DNA of 11,817 nt. It comes from an uncultured Collinsella sp. Lineage in GTDB: Bacteria; Actinomycetota; Coriobacteriia; Coriobacteriales; Coriobacteriaceae. Both the position numbers and the translations under genes were made by a program. The notes beneath the pieces were generated by a model. The model worked only from the letters and a program-made list of their open reading frames with translations. It ran no database searches and had not been told where the DNA came from. Where the stretch lies: contig CATZRJ010000045.1 of assembly GCA_958423535.1 (NCBI GenBank), positions 1 through 11,817 on the forward strand, in the 5' to 3' direction. This document shows, in pieces, positions 1 to 6,215 of the stretch. Every line of letters starts with the position of its first letter. The stretch's first letter is position 1.

Positions 1-27
1 GGCGCGGTGCTCACGCTCAAGGCGTAA
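1..27 (+). CDS. 3' end of an unidentified upstream gene (partial)
   Basis: Frame 1 reads eight codons (G-A-V-L-T-L-K-A) followed by TAA at 25-27. The other two plus frames read on through the GC-rich hairpin at 59-91, so this frame is the most plausible gene end. Too little is visible to name the product. The gene next to pflA is often pflB (formate acetyltransferase), but the eight residues do not show this, so it is only a contextual guess. Confidence 0.4.
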   Translation, partial: GAVLTLKA

Positions 28-58
28 AGCCTGGCGTCTATCGATTTCTATTGCCACG

Positions 59-91
59 GCGGCGGGCGGGTTGCGATAACCCTCCCGCCGC
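59..91 (+). terminator. GC-rich hairpin, possible terminator of the upstream gene
   Basis: Arms 59-72 (GCGGCGGGCGGGTT) and 78-91 (AACCCTCCCGCCGC) pair over 14 positions with one mismatch around a 5-nt loop, 31 nt after the upstream stop codon. The tract after it is only moderately T-rich, so it may be a weak intrinsic terminator. It separates the upstream gene from pflA and suggests that pflA can be transcribed separately. Confidence 0.55.
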
Positions 92-214
92 TCTTGCGTT
101 GGGTCAAATAGAACAGCCCAATTGACCGCTAAACCATTTCACCATCATGCGTATGGGCTAGAATGGCTCTGGCATTTTAATTGGTTGCATCCAAGGAGAG
201 GCAAGGTAGCGCGA

Positions 215-1033
215 ATGGCAGAAATGACGCTTGAGGGTGTGGACGCTCGTCCCGAGGACTCTGCGTTTGCCCTTGGCCGCGTGCATTCAATCGAGACGAT
301 GGGAACGGTCGACGGACCCGGCATCCGCTTTGTGGTGTTTGTTCAGGGCTGTCCCATGCGCTGCGCGTATTGCCACAATCCCGATACCTGGTCGGTCAAC
401 GGCGGCACGATGGTGACCGTCGAGCACCTCATGGATGAGTTCCAGAGTAACCACGAGTTCTATCGCAGCGGCGGAATTACGGTTTCGGGCGGCGAGCCGC
501 TTCTGCAGCCCGAGTTTTTGGCCGACCTGTTCCGTGCAATGCACAACAACCCCGATGGTCGTGTGCATACCTGCCTGGATAGCTGTGGCTACGCCTTCGA
601 CCCTCAGCATCCCGAGAAGTTCGATGCCGTGCTCAACGAGACCGACATGGTACTGCTCGATATTAAGCATGCCGACCCGGTCGAGCATAAAAAGCTGACC
701 GGTTGTGATCCCGCACGCATCCTGGCGTTTGGCGATGAGCTTGCACGTCGCAATATCAAGGTCGTTATCCGCCACGTGGTTGTGCCGGGCATTACCGACA
801 CGGTGGAGGAGTGCGAGAAGCTCGGTCGCCTCATCGCTCCATGGCACAACGTGGTGGGCCTGGAAATGCTGCCGTATCACACGATGGGTGTCGTCAAGTA
901 CGAGCAACTGGGCATTCCCTATAAGCTTGAGGGCGTACCTCAGATGGATACCGCGCGCATGCCCGAGCTGCGCAATGCCGTTATGGCCGGTATGAAAAAG
1001 CGCCGTGCGGAGCTCAAAAACGCAATCGGATAG
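215..1033 (+). CDS. pflA: Pyruvate formate-lyase activating enzyme (radical SAM)
   Basis: Radical S-adenosylmethionine enzyme, 272 aa, that installs the glycyl radical on pyruvate formate-lyase in the cytoplasm, enabling anaerobic cleavage of pyruvate to acetyl-CoA and formate. The [4Fe-4S]-binding CxxxCxxC motif is complete (C46, C50, C53, within GCPMRCAYCHNP). It is preceded by the family-typical TVDGPGIR (31-38) and followed by GGEP (92-95, SAM binding), a LLDIKH strand (148-152), RHVVVPG (186-192) and LPYHTMGVVKY (219-229), all typical of the PflA family. Length is near normal (about 245-270 aa). The ATG at 215 is preferred over an in-frame TTG at 122: that extension has no family-like sequence, while AAGGAGAG (193-200) and AAGG (203-206) lie ahead of 215. 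An ATG at 224 is a less likely alternative. The target, pflB, is not visible in the window. Confidence 0.95.
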   Translation: MAEMTLEGVDARPEDSAFALGRVHSIETMGTVDGPGIRFVVFVQGCPMRCAYCHNPDTWSVNGGTMVTVEHLMDEFQSNHEFYRSGGITVSGGEPLLQPEFLADLFRAMHNNPDGRVHTCLDSCGYAFDPQHPEKFDAVLNETDMVLLDIKHADPVEHKKLTGCDPARILAFGDELARRNIKVVIRHVVVPGITDTVEECEKLGRLIAPWHNVVGLEMLPYHTMGVVKYEQLGIPYKLEGVPQMDTARMPELRNAVMAGMKKRRAELKNAIG

Positions 1034-1049
1034 CGTGCCATTTTCGTTC

Positions 1050-1094
1050 CCCAAGGGCACTCATTGGGGACAGACTTAAATGAGTGCCCCTGGG
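1050..1094. repeat. REP-like palindrome downstream of pflA
   Basis: Arms 1050-1065 (CCCAAGGGCACTCATT) and 1079-1094 (AATGAGTGCCCCTGGG) are inverted repeats of 16 bp with one mismatch, separated by 13 nt (GGGGACAGACTTA). It lies 16 nt after the pflA stop and could end that transcript, but no T-tract follows. The GGGGACAGACTTAAATGAG core resembles bacterial repeats associated with REP-type transposases (RAYT/IS200-like). That link is from memory of the style of repeat and not shown here. Confidence 0.55.
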
Positions 1095-1232
1095 CACCTA
1101 GTTGATTGCTAAAGAGCCCCGTCCTAAAAAGACTGCTCTCTGGGTTGCGGTGAGATGCGCAACAGAATCGTGCCATTTGGATAAATACGCTTGTGGTTTC
1201 TTTAAAGACACCTTAAACGCCGCTGAATATCT

Positions 1233-1260
1233 TTGGAAAGAATTGCCTGCTCGGTATCAT
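1233..1260 (+). promoter_or_regulatory. Candidate sigma-70-type promoter for the serine hydrolase gene
   Basis: TTGGAA (1233-1238) and TATCAT (1255-1260) are 16 nt apart, about 38 nt before the GTG start chosen at 1298. A second A/T element, TATATAAA (1269-1276), lies just downstream. If either is used, an ATG start at 1259 would fall inside the promoter, which supports the downstream GTG start. This is weak sequence-only evidence. Confidence 0.35.
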
Positions 1261-1297
1261 GCTGCTCGTATATAAACGGTGGCAGTCAGGAGACCAC

Positions 1298-2416
1298 GTG
1301 CGAAACATCGCATCGCGGGACGAGTATGTGCCGCAGCATGGCAGCAGATATAAGACGAAGGGCACGTCTTCGCGTGGCCTTGCCGGCGCTCGCATCCGCG
1401 TGAGGAAGATTGCCGCCATTGGGATGCTAACGACGGCGGTTATTATCCTCGGAATTACCGTTAAAACCTACGCCTCGGAGCGAACGGGGCGCCCAGATGC
1501 GTCAACGGTACAGCTGCAAAATGAGAAGGTTTCAAAGTCCAAAGCGTCGGCAGATCAAGCTCTGTCGACGGCAGATCTCAAGACGAGACTTTCGAAGGCT
1601 GACTTCAACGATATCCCTTCAGGTGATACCGTGCAGACCTTCTCACTGGTTGATGACCAGATTTCCGCCCTGGAGGATGAGAGTCTTGCCTCGCTCCAGG
1701 ATGCCCTGTGTCGGGCGCAGGAGCTGGGCGACGTGGGTGTAGTGTTCTACGACCTATCGAGCGGTAGGGGCGTGACGTATAACGCCGATGTCGAGGTGTA
1801 TGGAGCGAGCAGCTACAAAGCGCTGTATGCGCTCTATATTTGCGAGACGTTGGTCGAATCGGGGCAGGTGTCGCTCGATGGGCCTTTAGCCACGTATGCT
1901 GGTTACAGCATGGGCTGGCAGACGGTGCGCGACCTTATCGAGAATGCCGTCGTCAACTCAGACAACGATTCGTTTATCGCGTTACGCGCGGCGTTTGACC
2001 ATGATGGCTATGAGGATTGGATTGCCAATCTGGGCGTTGATGACGAAACGGCACTGAATCCGATGAGTGATTTTCCGACCTACTGCCCGCGCACTTCTGC
2101 GAGGTTATGGCGCGAGATGAGCGAGTATCTGAGCATGGATGCCGAGATTTCACAGTGGTTGTCGGGCCTTCTGGCATCAACATCGCGTTCGTTTATTCGC
2201 GATGGCATTGCGGACGAGCAGGTTTTGGTGCGCAACAAGGCAGGCTGGATTAGCGAGGATGGTTACTATTCGACATGCGATGCGGGCCTCATCGACATCG
2301 ATGGCCGTACCTATGTCATGAGCGTCATGACATCGATGCCATGGAGTGACCGTTCGAGCGAGGTTACGGCCGCGATTGCAAAGGCTCTGTTTGATACGCG
2401 AGCTGCACTGGCTTAG
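1298..2416 (+). CDS. Membrane-anchored beta-lactamase-like serine hydrolase
   Basis: Protein of 372 aa with a basic N-terminus, one membrane segment or signal anchor (about 37-55, IAAIGMLTTAVIILGITV), a polar Ser/Lys/Ala-rich linker (about 60-115), then a serine-active-site domain outside the membrane. Class A beta-lactamase/PBP-like motifs are visible in order: SSYK (171-174, SxxK nucleophile), SDN (221-223) and KAG (314-316) in place of the usual KTG. An ETALN stretch (250-254) resembles the ExxLN of the class A omega loop, but the spacing is shorter than in true class A enzymes, so the deacylating Glu is uncertain. It is more likely a cell-wall-related hydrolase or penicillin-binding relative than an antibiotic-resistance enzyme. 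The GTG at 1298 is chosen because AGGAG (1288-1292) precedes it by 5 nt. An upstream in-frame ATG at 1259 lacks a ribosome binding site. Confidence 0.75.
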   Translation: MRNIASRDEYVPQHGSRYKTKGTSSRGLAGARIRVRKIAAIGMLTTAVIILGITVKTYASERTGRPDASTVQLQNEKVSKSKASADQALSTADLKTRLSKADFNDIPSGDTVQTFSLVDDQISALEDESLASLQDALCRAQELGDVGVVFYDLSSGRGVTYNADVEVYGASSYKALYALYICETLVESGQVSLDGPLATYAGYSMGWQTVRDLIENAVVNSDNDSFIALRAAFDHDGYEDWIANLGVDDETALNPMSDFPTYCPRTSARLWREMSEYLSMDAEISQWLSGLLASTSRSFIRDGIADEQVLVRNKAGWISEDGYYSTCDAGLIDIDGRTYVMSVMTSMPWSDRSSEVTAAIAKALFDTRAALA

Positions 2417-2494
2417 CGTGTTCGTTTGGCGAGGTCAAACAAAATGCTGGTACCATACCTTGGTTGAGAATTTCGTATAGGTTTGGGGAATGGT

Positions 2495-3235
2495 ATGGCT
2501 ACCATCGCGATTATCGGTGCGCTCGAAAAAGAGATCATGCAGATTAAGAAAGAGTTGAGCGGCATTTGCGAGGCACGGGAGGCAGGCTTGACCGTTGTGA
2601 GCGGTGAGCTCGACGGCCTGACAGTTGTTGCCACAATTGCGGGCATGGGCACGGTGAACGCTGCCGCTGCAACACAGCACCTCATTAGCAAGTATGCTCC
2701 GCAAGCTGTTGTGTTTTCGGGCATTGCGGGCGGTTTGAACCCCAAGCTCCATATCGACGACGTGGTCATTGGCAAACGCCTGCGCTATCTGGATACCGAT
2801 ACCGCGCTTATCGCCGAGTCCGCACCGGGGCTCGAGGAGTTTGGCTCGACGCCCGCGTTGGTCGATATTGCCGTCGACGTGCTTGCTGAGCGTGGGTTTG
2901 TTGACGCTTCGACAAATGCAGTCGCTTCGAACGAGGGCACCAAGCAGTTCCTGGTCGGCACGATTGCCACGGGTAACCGCTTTGTGACGGGCGCCGCCAT
3001 GCGCAACGACGCTATCGAGGCGACACATGCCGATTGTGTCGGCATGGAGGGCGCGGCAATTGCCCATGTCGCAACCAAAAATGGTGTCGATTGCCTGGTG
3101 TTGCGCGCTATCAGCGATAATTGTGACGAGGCGTACGATGCAATTTGCGACCGAGAGTTCGATCTGTTCGAGTACGCGCGTGTCGCAAGTGACATCACGC
3201 TCGATATCGTCCGCCGCATTGCCGCTGCGCAATAG
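2495..3235 (+). CDS. mtnN: 5'-methylthioadenosine/S-adenosylhomocysteine nucleosidase
   Basis: Protein of 246 aa, close to the usual MtnN/Pfs length (about 230 aa). It hydrolyses methylthioadenosine and S-adenosylhomocysteine to adenine plus the ribose thioether, so it recycles SAM by-products, including 5'-deoxyadenosine in some species, the by-product of radical SAM enzymes such as PflA. The N-terminus IAIIGALEKEI matches the family start, with E11 at the position of the catalytic Glu12 of E. coli. FSGIAGG (74-80), VGMEGAAIAHV (182-192, E185 binding ribose) and LRAISD (203-208, catalytic D208) follow the family pattern. The ATG at 2495 is preceded by GGGGA (2485-2489), whereas a TTG at 2483 adds only four unconserved residues. 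engB follows 40 bp downstream, probably in the same transcript. Confidence 0.93.
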   Translation: MATIAIIGALEKEIMQIKKELSGICEAREAGLTVVSGELDGLTVVATIAGMGTVNAAAATQHLISKYAPQAVVFSGIAGGLNPKLHIDDVVIGKRLRYLDTDTALIAESAPGLEEFGSTPALVDIAVDVLAERGFVDASTNAVASNEGTKQFLVGTIATGNRFVTGAAMRNDAIEATHADCVGMEGAAIAHVATKNGVDCLVLRAISDNCDEAYDAICDREFDLFEYARVASDITLDIVRRIAAAQ

Positions 3236-3275
3236 TGCACCCCATTTTGTAAGAACCTACGACCAAGGAGTGTCC

Positions 3276-3866
3276 ATGGCCGATTCCATTAACTACCAGC
3301 TTGCCAAGTTCGTTGCCAGCTATGGCAAGGTTTCGCAGATTCCCGAGTCCACTTGCCCCGAGGTGAGCTTCGTCGGCCGCTCCAACGTGGGCAAGTCGTC
3401 GATCATGAACAAGCTTTTTGGCCGCAAAAACCTCGTCAAGGTTTCGAGCACACCGGGCAAGACGAGCAACATCAACTTCTTTGAGGCTGACGACGTGCAC
3501 TTCGTCGACCTGCCGGGTTATGGTTTCGCCCGTCGTTCCAAGGCCGAGCGTGACCGCTGGGCCGAGCTCATCGGCGACTTCTTCGACTCCGAGCGCAGCT
3601 TTAACCTGGTTGTATCGCTGGTGGACATTCGCCACGATCCCAGTAAGCTCGACCATGACATGATCGACTACCTGCAGGGCAACGAGTTCAACTTTATCGT
3701 CTGCCTCACCAAGGCCGACAAGCTCAGCCGCACTCAGCAGGCCCGCCAGGCAGCAGCCATCAAAAAGCAGCTCAACGTCCCGGCCGAGAACGTGATCATC
3801 ACAAGCTCCCAAACCGGTACCGGCATCGACGAACTCAAAAAGCGCATCGCCGAGGCTTGCCTCTAA
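3276..3866 (+). CDS. engB: Ribosome biogenesis GTP-binding protein YsxC/EngB
   Basis: TRAFAC-class GTPase of 196 aa, the normal length for the YihA/YsxC/EngB family, which acts in assembly of the large ribosomal subunit in the cytoplasm. All G motifs are present: G1 GRSNVGKSS (34-42), G2 STPGKT (58-63), G3 DLPG (78-81), G4 TKAD (145-148) and a G5-like SSQT (177-180). The family signature VDLPGYGFA is also present. Start ATG at 3276 is set by AAGGAG (3265-3270), 5 nt ahead. It sits 40 bp after mtnN on the same strand with no terminator between, so a two-gene operon is likely. The strong hairpin at 3898-3944 probably ends it. Confidence 0.96.
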   Translation: MADSINYQLAKFVASYGKVSQIPESTCPEVSFVGRSNVGKSSIMNKLFGRKNLVKVSSTPGKTSNINFFEADDVHFVDLPGYGFARRSKAERDRWAELIGDFFDSERSFNLVVSLVDIRHDPSKLDHDMIDYLQGNEFNFIVCLTKADKLSRTQQARQAAAIKKQLNVPAENVIITSSQTGTGIDELKKRIAEACL

Positions 3867-3897
3867 TCGGGCCGCAACCCTTCAAAAGCTCCCACCT

Positions 3898-3948
3898 ATA
3901 TCACCCCAGTGATAGTTATTGGTAAACTATCACTGGGGTGATATTTTT
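3898..3948 (+). promoter_or_regulatory. Perfect 20-bp inverted repeat with nested operator-like half palindromes and T-tract
   Basis: Arms 3898-3917 (ATATCACCCCAGTGATAGTT) and 3925-3944 are perfect reverse complements around a 7-nt loop, and T residues follow at 3944-3948. This fits an intrinsic terminator for mtnN-engB. Each arm also contains a 16-bp near-palindrome of form TATCAC-N4-GTGATA (3899-3914 and 3928-3943), with centres 29 bp apart and ending 19 bp before the start of the DUF3990 gene. This is the form of a paired operator bound by a dimeric repressor, plausibly the XRE-type protein two genes along. A possible promoter for the module is TTGGTA (3919-3924) with TATTTT (3942-3947), 17 nt apart. 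The structure is directly visible; the roles are inferred. Confidence 0.7.
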
Positions 3949-3962
3949 GTTTGGAGGTCGAT

Positions 3963-4646
3963 ATGGAGCTTTGGCACGGGTCGGAGGTTGTTGTCGAGCA
4001 TCCGTCGTTGGATAAATGCAGACAATTCAATGACTATGGGTGTGGGTTTTATTGCACGCCGCATGAGGAAATGGCAATGGAGTGGGCATGTCGGACCGAG
4101 TCCGATGGTATCGCGAATCGATATGAGCTCGATATGGATGGTCTTGCGGTCTTGGACTTGGAGTCCGGGGAGTTTTCAATTCTCAATTGGCTTGCGATTT
4201 TGGCTAACAATAGGGAGTTCAATGTTTCGACACCGCTGGCGCGCGAAGGACTTCGCTATCTGCTGGATAACTGCCTAATTGATATTTCTCCCTATGACGT
4301 AATTCGAGGTTATCGCGCCGACGATTCTTACTTTTCGTTTGCAAGACAGTTCGTTAACGGCATGATCTCGCTTAGGCAACTGCAACTCATTATGCGTTTG
4401 GGCGATTTGGGCATCCAATACGCTCTTATGAGTGAGCGTGCGTTTTCAGTAATCAGATTCCGCGAATGGAGGCAGGCGTTGGGATCTGAGTATTATCCCA
4501 AGCGCTTTAAGCGAGAACAGAACGCGCGGCGCAAGTACCTGGATACTGTGAATGGATTCGACTCTGAGGGTGTCTACATTAGGGATTTAATGACAGGGAG
4601 GGTTGATTTAGATGATCCAAGAGTTGACGAATTGTGGACCGAGTAG
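3963..4646 (+). CDS. DUF3990-type protein, putative ADP-ribosyltransferase-fold toxin
   Basis: Protein of 227 aa, soluble, with no signal peptide. The N-terminus LWHGSEVVVEHPSLDKCR (3-20) followed by NDYGCGFYCT (23-32) and a Trp at 41 matches the DUF3990 family pattern (HGS, then DFGxGFYxT), regarded as a divergent ADP-ribosyltransferase fold in which His of HGS and the later Tyr would contact NAD. A DVIRGYRADDSYF segment (112-124) and QYALMSE (152-158), the position of the family's conserved Gln/Ser region, support the assignment over the N-terminal 160 residues. The C-terminal 60 residues are basic and not recognised. Start ATG 3963 is set by GGAGG (3953-3957). It is followed after 31 bp by an XRE-domain gene, an arrangement typical of toxin-antitoxin-like pairs. 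Toxicity and target are unknown. Confidence 0.75.
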   Translation: MELWHGSEVVVEHPSLDKCRQFNDYGCGFYCTPHEEMAMEWACRTESDGIANRYELDMDGLAVLDLESGEFSILNWLAILANNREFNVSTPLAREGLRYLLDNCLIDISPYDVIRGYRADDSYFSFARQFVNGMISLRQLQLIMRLGDLGIQYALMSERAFSVIRFREWRQALGSEYYPKRFKREQNARRKYLDTVNGFDSEGVYIRDLMTGRVDLDDPRVDELWTE

Positions 4647-4677
4647 AACATATCCCATCTATTACCTCGAGGATGCA

Positions 4678-5310
4678 ATGAACAACCTCGGCGACTGCTT
4701 TGATTATGCCGTTAACGATTATGGAGCCGAAGGATCGGAAGTTGCTGAACTCTTTTGCCTGAGCGGCGTAGCTCGCGAGTTCGAACGCGGCAACGCATGG
4801 GTCGTATCGGGAAAATCGGGCGTTGAGCTGTTCGCGCTTATCGCTGAAAGGTCCGGCTATCAGAGCGGGTTTATACCGGATCGCACCTATCGTTTTGAGA
4901 AGACGCCAGAGTATTGGACAGGCTGGATACTGGCATATCTGCAGTGGCGTTTAGGGGAGTCTTTCGAAGACCTGCTGCATGTCGTTCCGTTTGACGCACT
5001 GCGCAGTCTGTACTATCCCTGGCACGAAGCCTCGGAGGAACGCGTGGCTCGCCTCGTCTGCGATATGGCGAAAAAAGCGTCCAGGCAAACCAAACTTGCG
5101 TTAGCAAGAAAGAAGCTTAAGAAAACCCAACAAGATCTAGCATACGAATCGGGTGTGTCACTCCGCTCAATCCAAATGTACGAGCAGCGCCAGAGAAACA
5201 TCAATGAAGCTTCGGTAACAAGCGTAAGAGCCATAGCAAAAGCCCTCCACTGCAACATCGAAGATCTCCTAGAGCCAGTCTTCGAATACAAAGAAACCAG
5301 CGCCGCCTAA
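4678..5310 (+). CDS. XRE-family helix-turn-helix protein paired with the DUF3990 gene
   Basis: Protein of 210 aa with two parts. Residues 1-130 form an uncharacterised domain (GSEVAELFCLSG, 19-30; EYWTGWILAYLQW, 78-90; PWHEASEERV, 114-123) of a kind seen in proteins next to DUF3990 genes. Residues about 137-198 form an XRE/Cro-CI helix-turn-helix: LARKKLKKTQQDLAYESGVS (142-161) then SIQMYEQ (164-170), ending HCNIEDLLEP. By family logic it would bind DNA, neutralise or regulate the upstream partner, and repress from the palindromes at 3899-3943; none of this is tested. Start ATG 4678 has GAGGA (4669-4673) before it. An in-frame ATG at 4612 would overlap the upstream gene by 35 nt and lacks such a site, but translational coupling from it cannot be excluded. 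Confidence 0.78.
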   Translation: MNNLGDCFDYAVNDYGAEGSEVAELFCLSGVAREFERGNAWVVSGKSGVELFALIAERSGYQSGFIPDRTYRFEKTPEYWTGWILAYLQWRLGESFEDLLHVVPFDALRSLYYPWHEASEERVARLVCDMAKKASRQTKLALARKKLKKTQQDLAYESGVSLRSIQMYEQRQRNINEASVTSVRAIAKALHCNIEDLLEPVFEYKETSAA

Positions 5311-5458
5311 ACCAATATATTGCCAAGGTTTGTATCTAGTAAGCGCTCCTTACCAGCAAGAGTCCCTACCAATAGATAGCGGCTTAAAGGGCCGAAATCG
5401 TATGAATGGCATTGCGACTTCCAAATGGGTGACTGCTGCTTGAAAAGCTATAGAAATA

Positions 5459-5478
5459 GGGGCCGATTTAACGGCCCC
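5459..5478 (-). terminator. Hairpin terminator for the minus-strand secreted-protein unit
   Basis: A perfect 7-bp GC stem, GGGGCCG (5459-5465) and CGGCCCC (5472-5478), with a 6-nt loop. Read on the minus strand it is followed by TATTTCT, while the plus strand side is not T-rich. It lies 34 nt after the stop of the 34-aa peptide gene, fitting termination of that unit. From the other side it may also limit read-through from the XRE gene. The remaining part of the gap 5311-5512 shows nothing else I can support. Confidence 0.65.
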
Positions 5479-5512
5479 AAGCATCGCATAAATGGCATAT
5501 ACGTTTTATCAA

Positions 5513-5617
5513 CTATTTCTTGTTTTTAACCCATTTGCAGATACGCCAAATAAGCACTCCGACGAGAATCCAAACGAGAGCGATCATAATGTCTGAGCGT
5601 GCAGGAATTGGGATCAT
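5513..5617 (-). CDS. 34-aa single-pass membrane peptide
   Basis: A small open reading frame, ATG at 5617-5615 and TAG at 5515-5513, encodes 34 residues. GAGGAAG (5628-5622) gives a good ribosome binding site 4-6 nt ahead. The peptide starts MIPIPARSD, then has a hydrophobic helix (about 10-27, IMIALVWILVGVLIWRIC) and a basic tail (KWVKNKK, 28-34), so it should sit in the membrane with its basic end in the cytoplasm. It lies 24 bp after the secreted-protein gene on the same strand and a hairpin terminator follows, so both are probably co-transcribed. Size and layout resemble small membrane peptides such as Fst/holin-like type I toxins, but no family is recognised and function is unknown. Confidence 0.65.
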   Translation of the reverse strand: MIPIPARSDIMIALVWILVGVLIWRICKWVKNKK

Positions 5618-5641
5618 TGAACTTCCTCAATTGATGTGAGT

Positions 5642-6157
5642 CTAGTTTGCATAGGTGTGGAGCGTGCTGCCTTCCATGGTCGCTTGCAACACGGCGATAC
5701 CGGACGTCATCCCCATCGATTCATAGTTGAGTCGATATGTCGCCTGTTTCGAGTTCCATATAAAGGACTCGTTAGTTACCGTACAGCCGATAGTCGTATA
5801 GTTTTGTCCCCAAGCGCTGGTAATGAGCGAGTTCGCTATCTTGATCTTGAATTCGCGATAAATAAAAGGACTGTTGTAATAGATAGTCCAAGTTCCAGAT
5901 GCGTTGTTGTAGTAACTGTCCCATATCAGGCTGGGTTCATTGGTTTTTTTAATTCCTATTACTGCAACGGTCCCATCCTTAAGCTTGATTTGATGAGACT
6001 GCTCGGGACCTTTCGTTAAATCAAAATCTTGGGTTGCGCCAGAAATTGCGACAGCATCGCTTTCTGCAGCATAAGCAGTCGAAGGGCTAAACGAGAAACA
6101 TATCGGTAATATCAAAAGTATCGAGAGGAAAAACGAAGCTTTGAGTGTGCGTAACAC
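5642..6157 (-). CDS. Secreted protein with signal peptide, DUF5626-like
   Basis: About 171 aa when started at the GTG at 6157. The N-terminus has a signal peptide: basic n-region (LRTLKAS), hydrophobic core (about 9-24, FFLSILLILPICFSFS) and a cleavage site after AYA (28-30). The mature part of about 140 aa contains FDLTKG (45-50), KLKDGTVAVIGIK (58-70), GTWTIYY (88-94), FKIKIANSLITSAWG (103-117) and TYRLNYES (140-147), predicted beta-rich. This order resembles the secreted DUF5626 family of Gram-positive gut bacteria; I hold this from pattern memory with moderate confidence, and function is unknown. GGAGG at 6170-6166 is an excellent ribosome binding site 8 nt before the GTG, but it lies inside an upstream in-frame ATG (6172), making that ATG unlikely. 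Codon use is more AT-rich than the flanking biosynthetic genes, suggesting accessory origin. Confidence 0.7.
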   Translation of the reverse strand: MLRTLKASFFLSILLILPICFSFSPSTAYAAESDAVAISGATQDFDLTKGPEQSHQIKLKDGTVAVIGIKKTNEPSLIWDSYYNNASGTWTIYYNSPFIYREFKIKIANSLITSAWGQNYTTIGCTVTNESFIWNSKQATYRLNYESMGMTSGIAVLQATMEGSTLHTYAN

Positions 6158-6190
6158 TTTGACCACCTCCATACTGCGATGCCTAGTTAA

Positions 6191-6215
6191 ATAGTAGCAT
6201 AGATAAACAGTTTAT
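6191..6215 (-). promoter_or_regulatory. Candidate extended -10 promoter and small palindrome before the secreted-protein gene
   Basis: On the minus strand TGCTACTAT (6199-6191) reads as an extended -10 element (TGn-TACTAT) about 34 nt before the GTG start; no good -35 is visible. Overlapping the upstream side is a 13-bp palindrome, ATAAAC-A-GTTTAT (6203-6215), which could be an operator. Both are short motifs and could be chance in AT-rich DNA. Confidence 0.35.

Noticed and set aside
122..214. In-frame TTG extension of pflA by 31 residues
   Set aside because: The extension is low in family similarity, has no ribosome binding site, and the ATG at 215 gives the usual PflA length.
4612..4677. 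Upstream ATG for the XRE gene overlapping the DUF3990 gene
   Set aside because: No ribosome binding site and no recognisable conserved residues in the extra 22. GAGGA favours 4678, though coupling remains possible.
5636..6019. 127-codon plus-strand open frame opposite the secreted-protein gene
   Set aside because: The minus strand has a signal peptide, ribosome binding site and family-like pattern. The plus frame has none.
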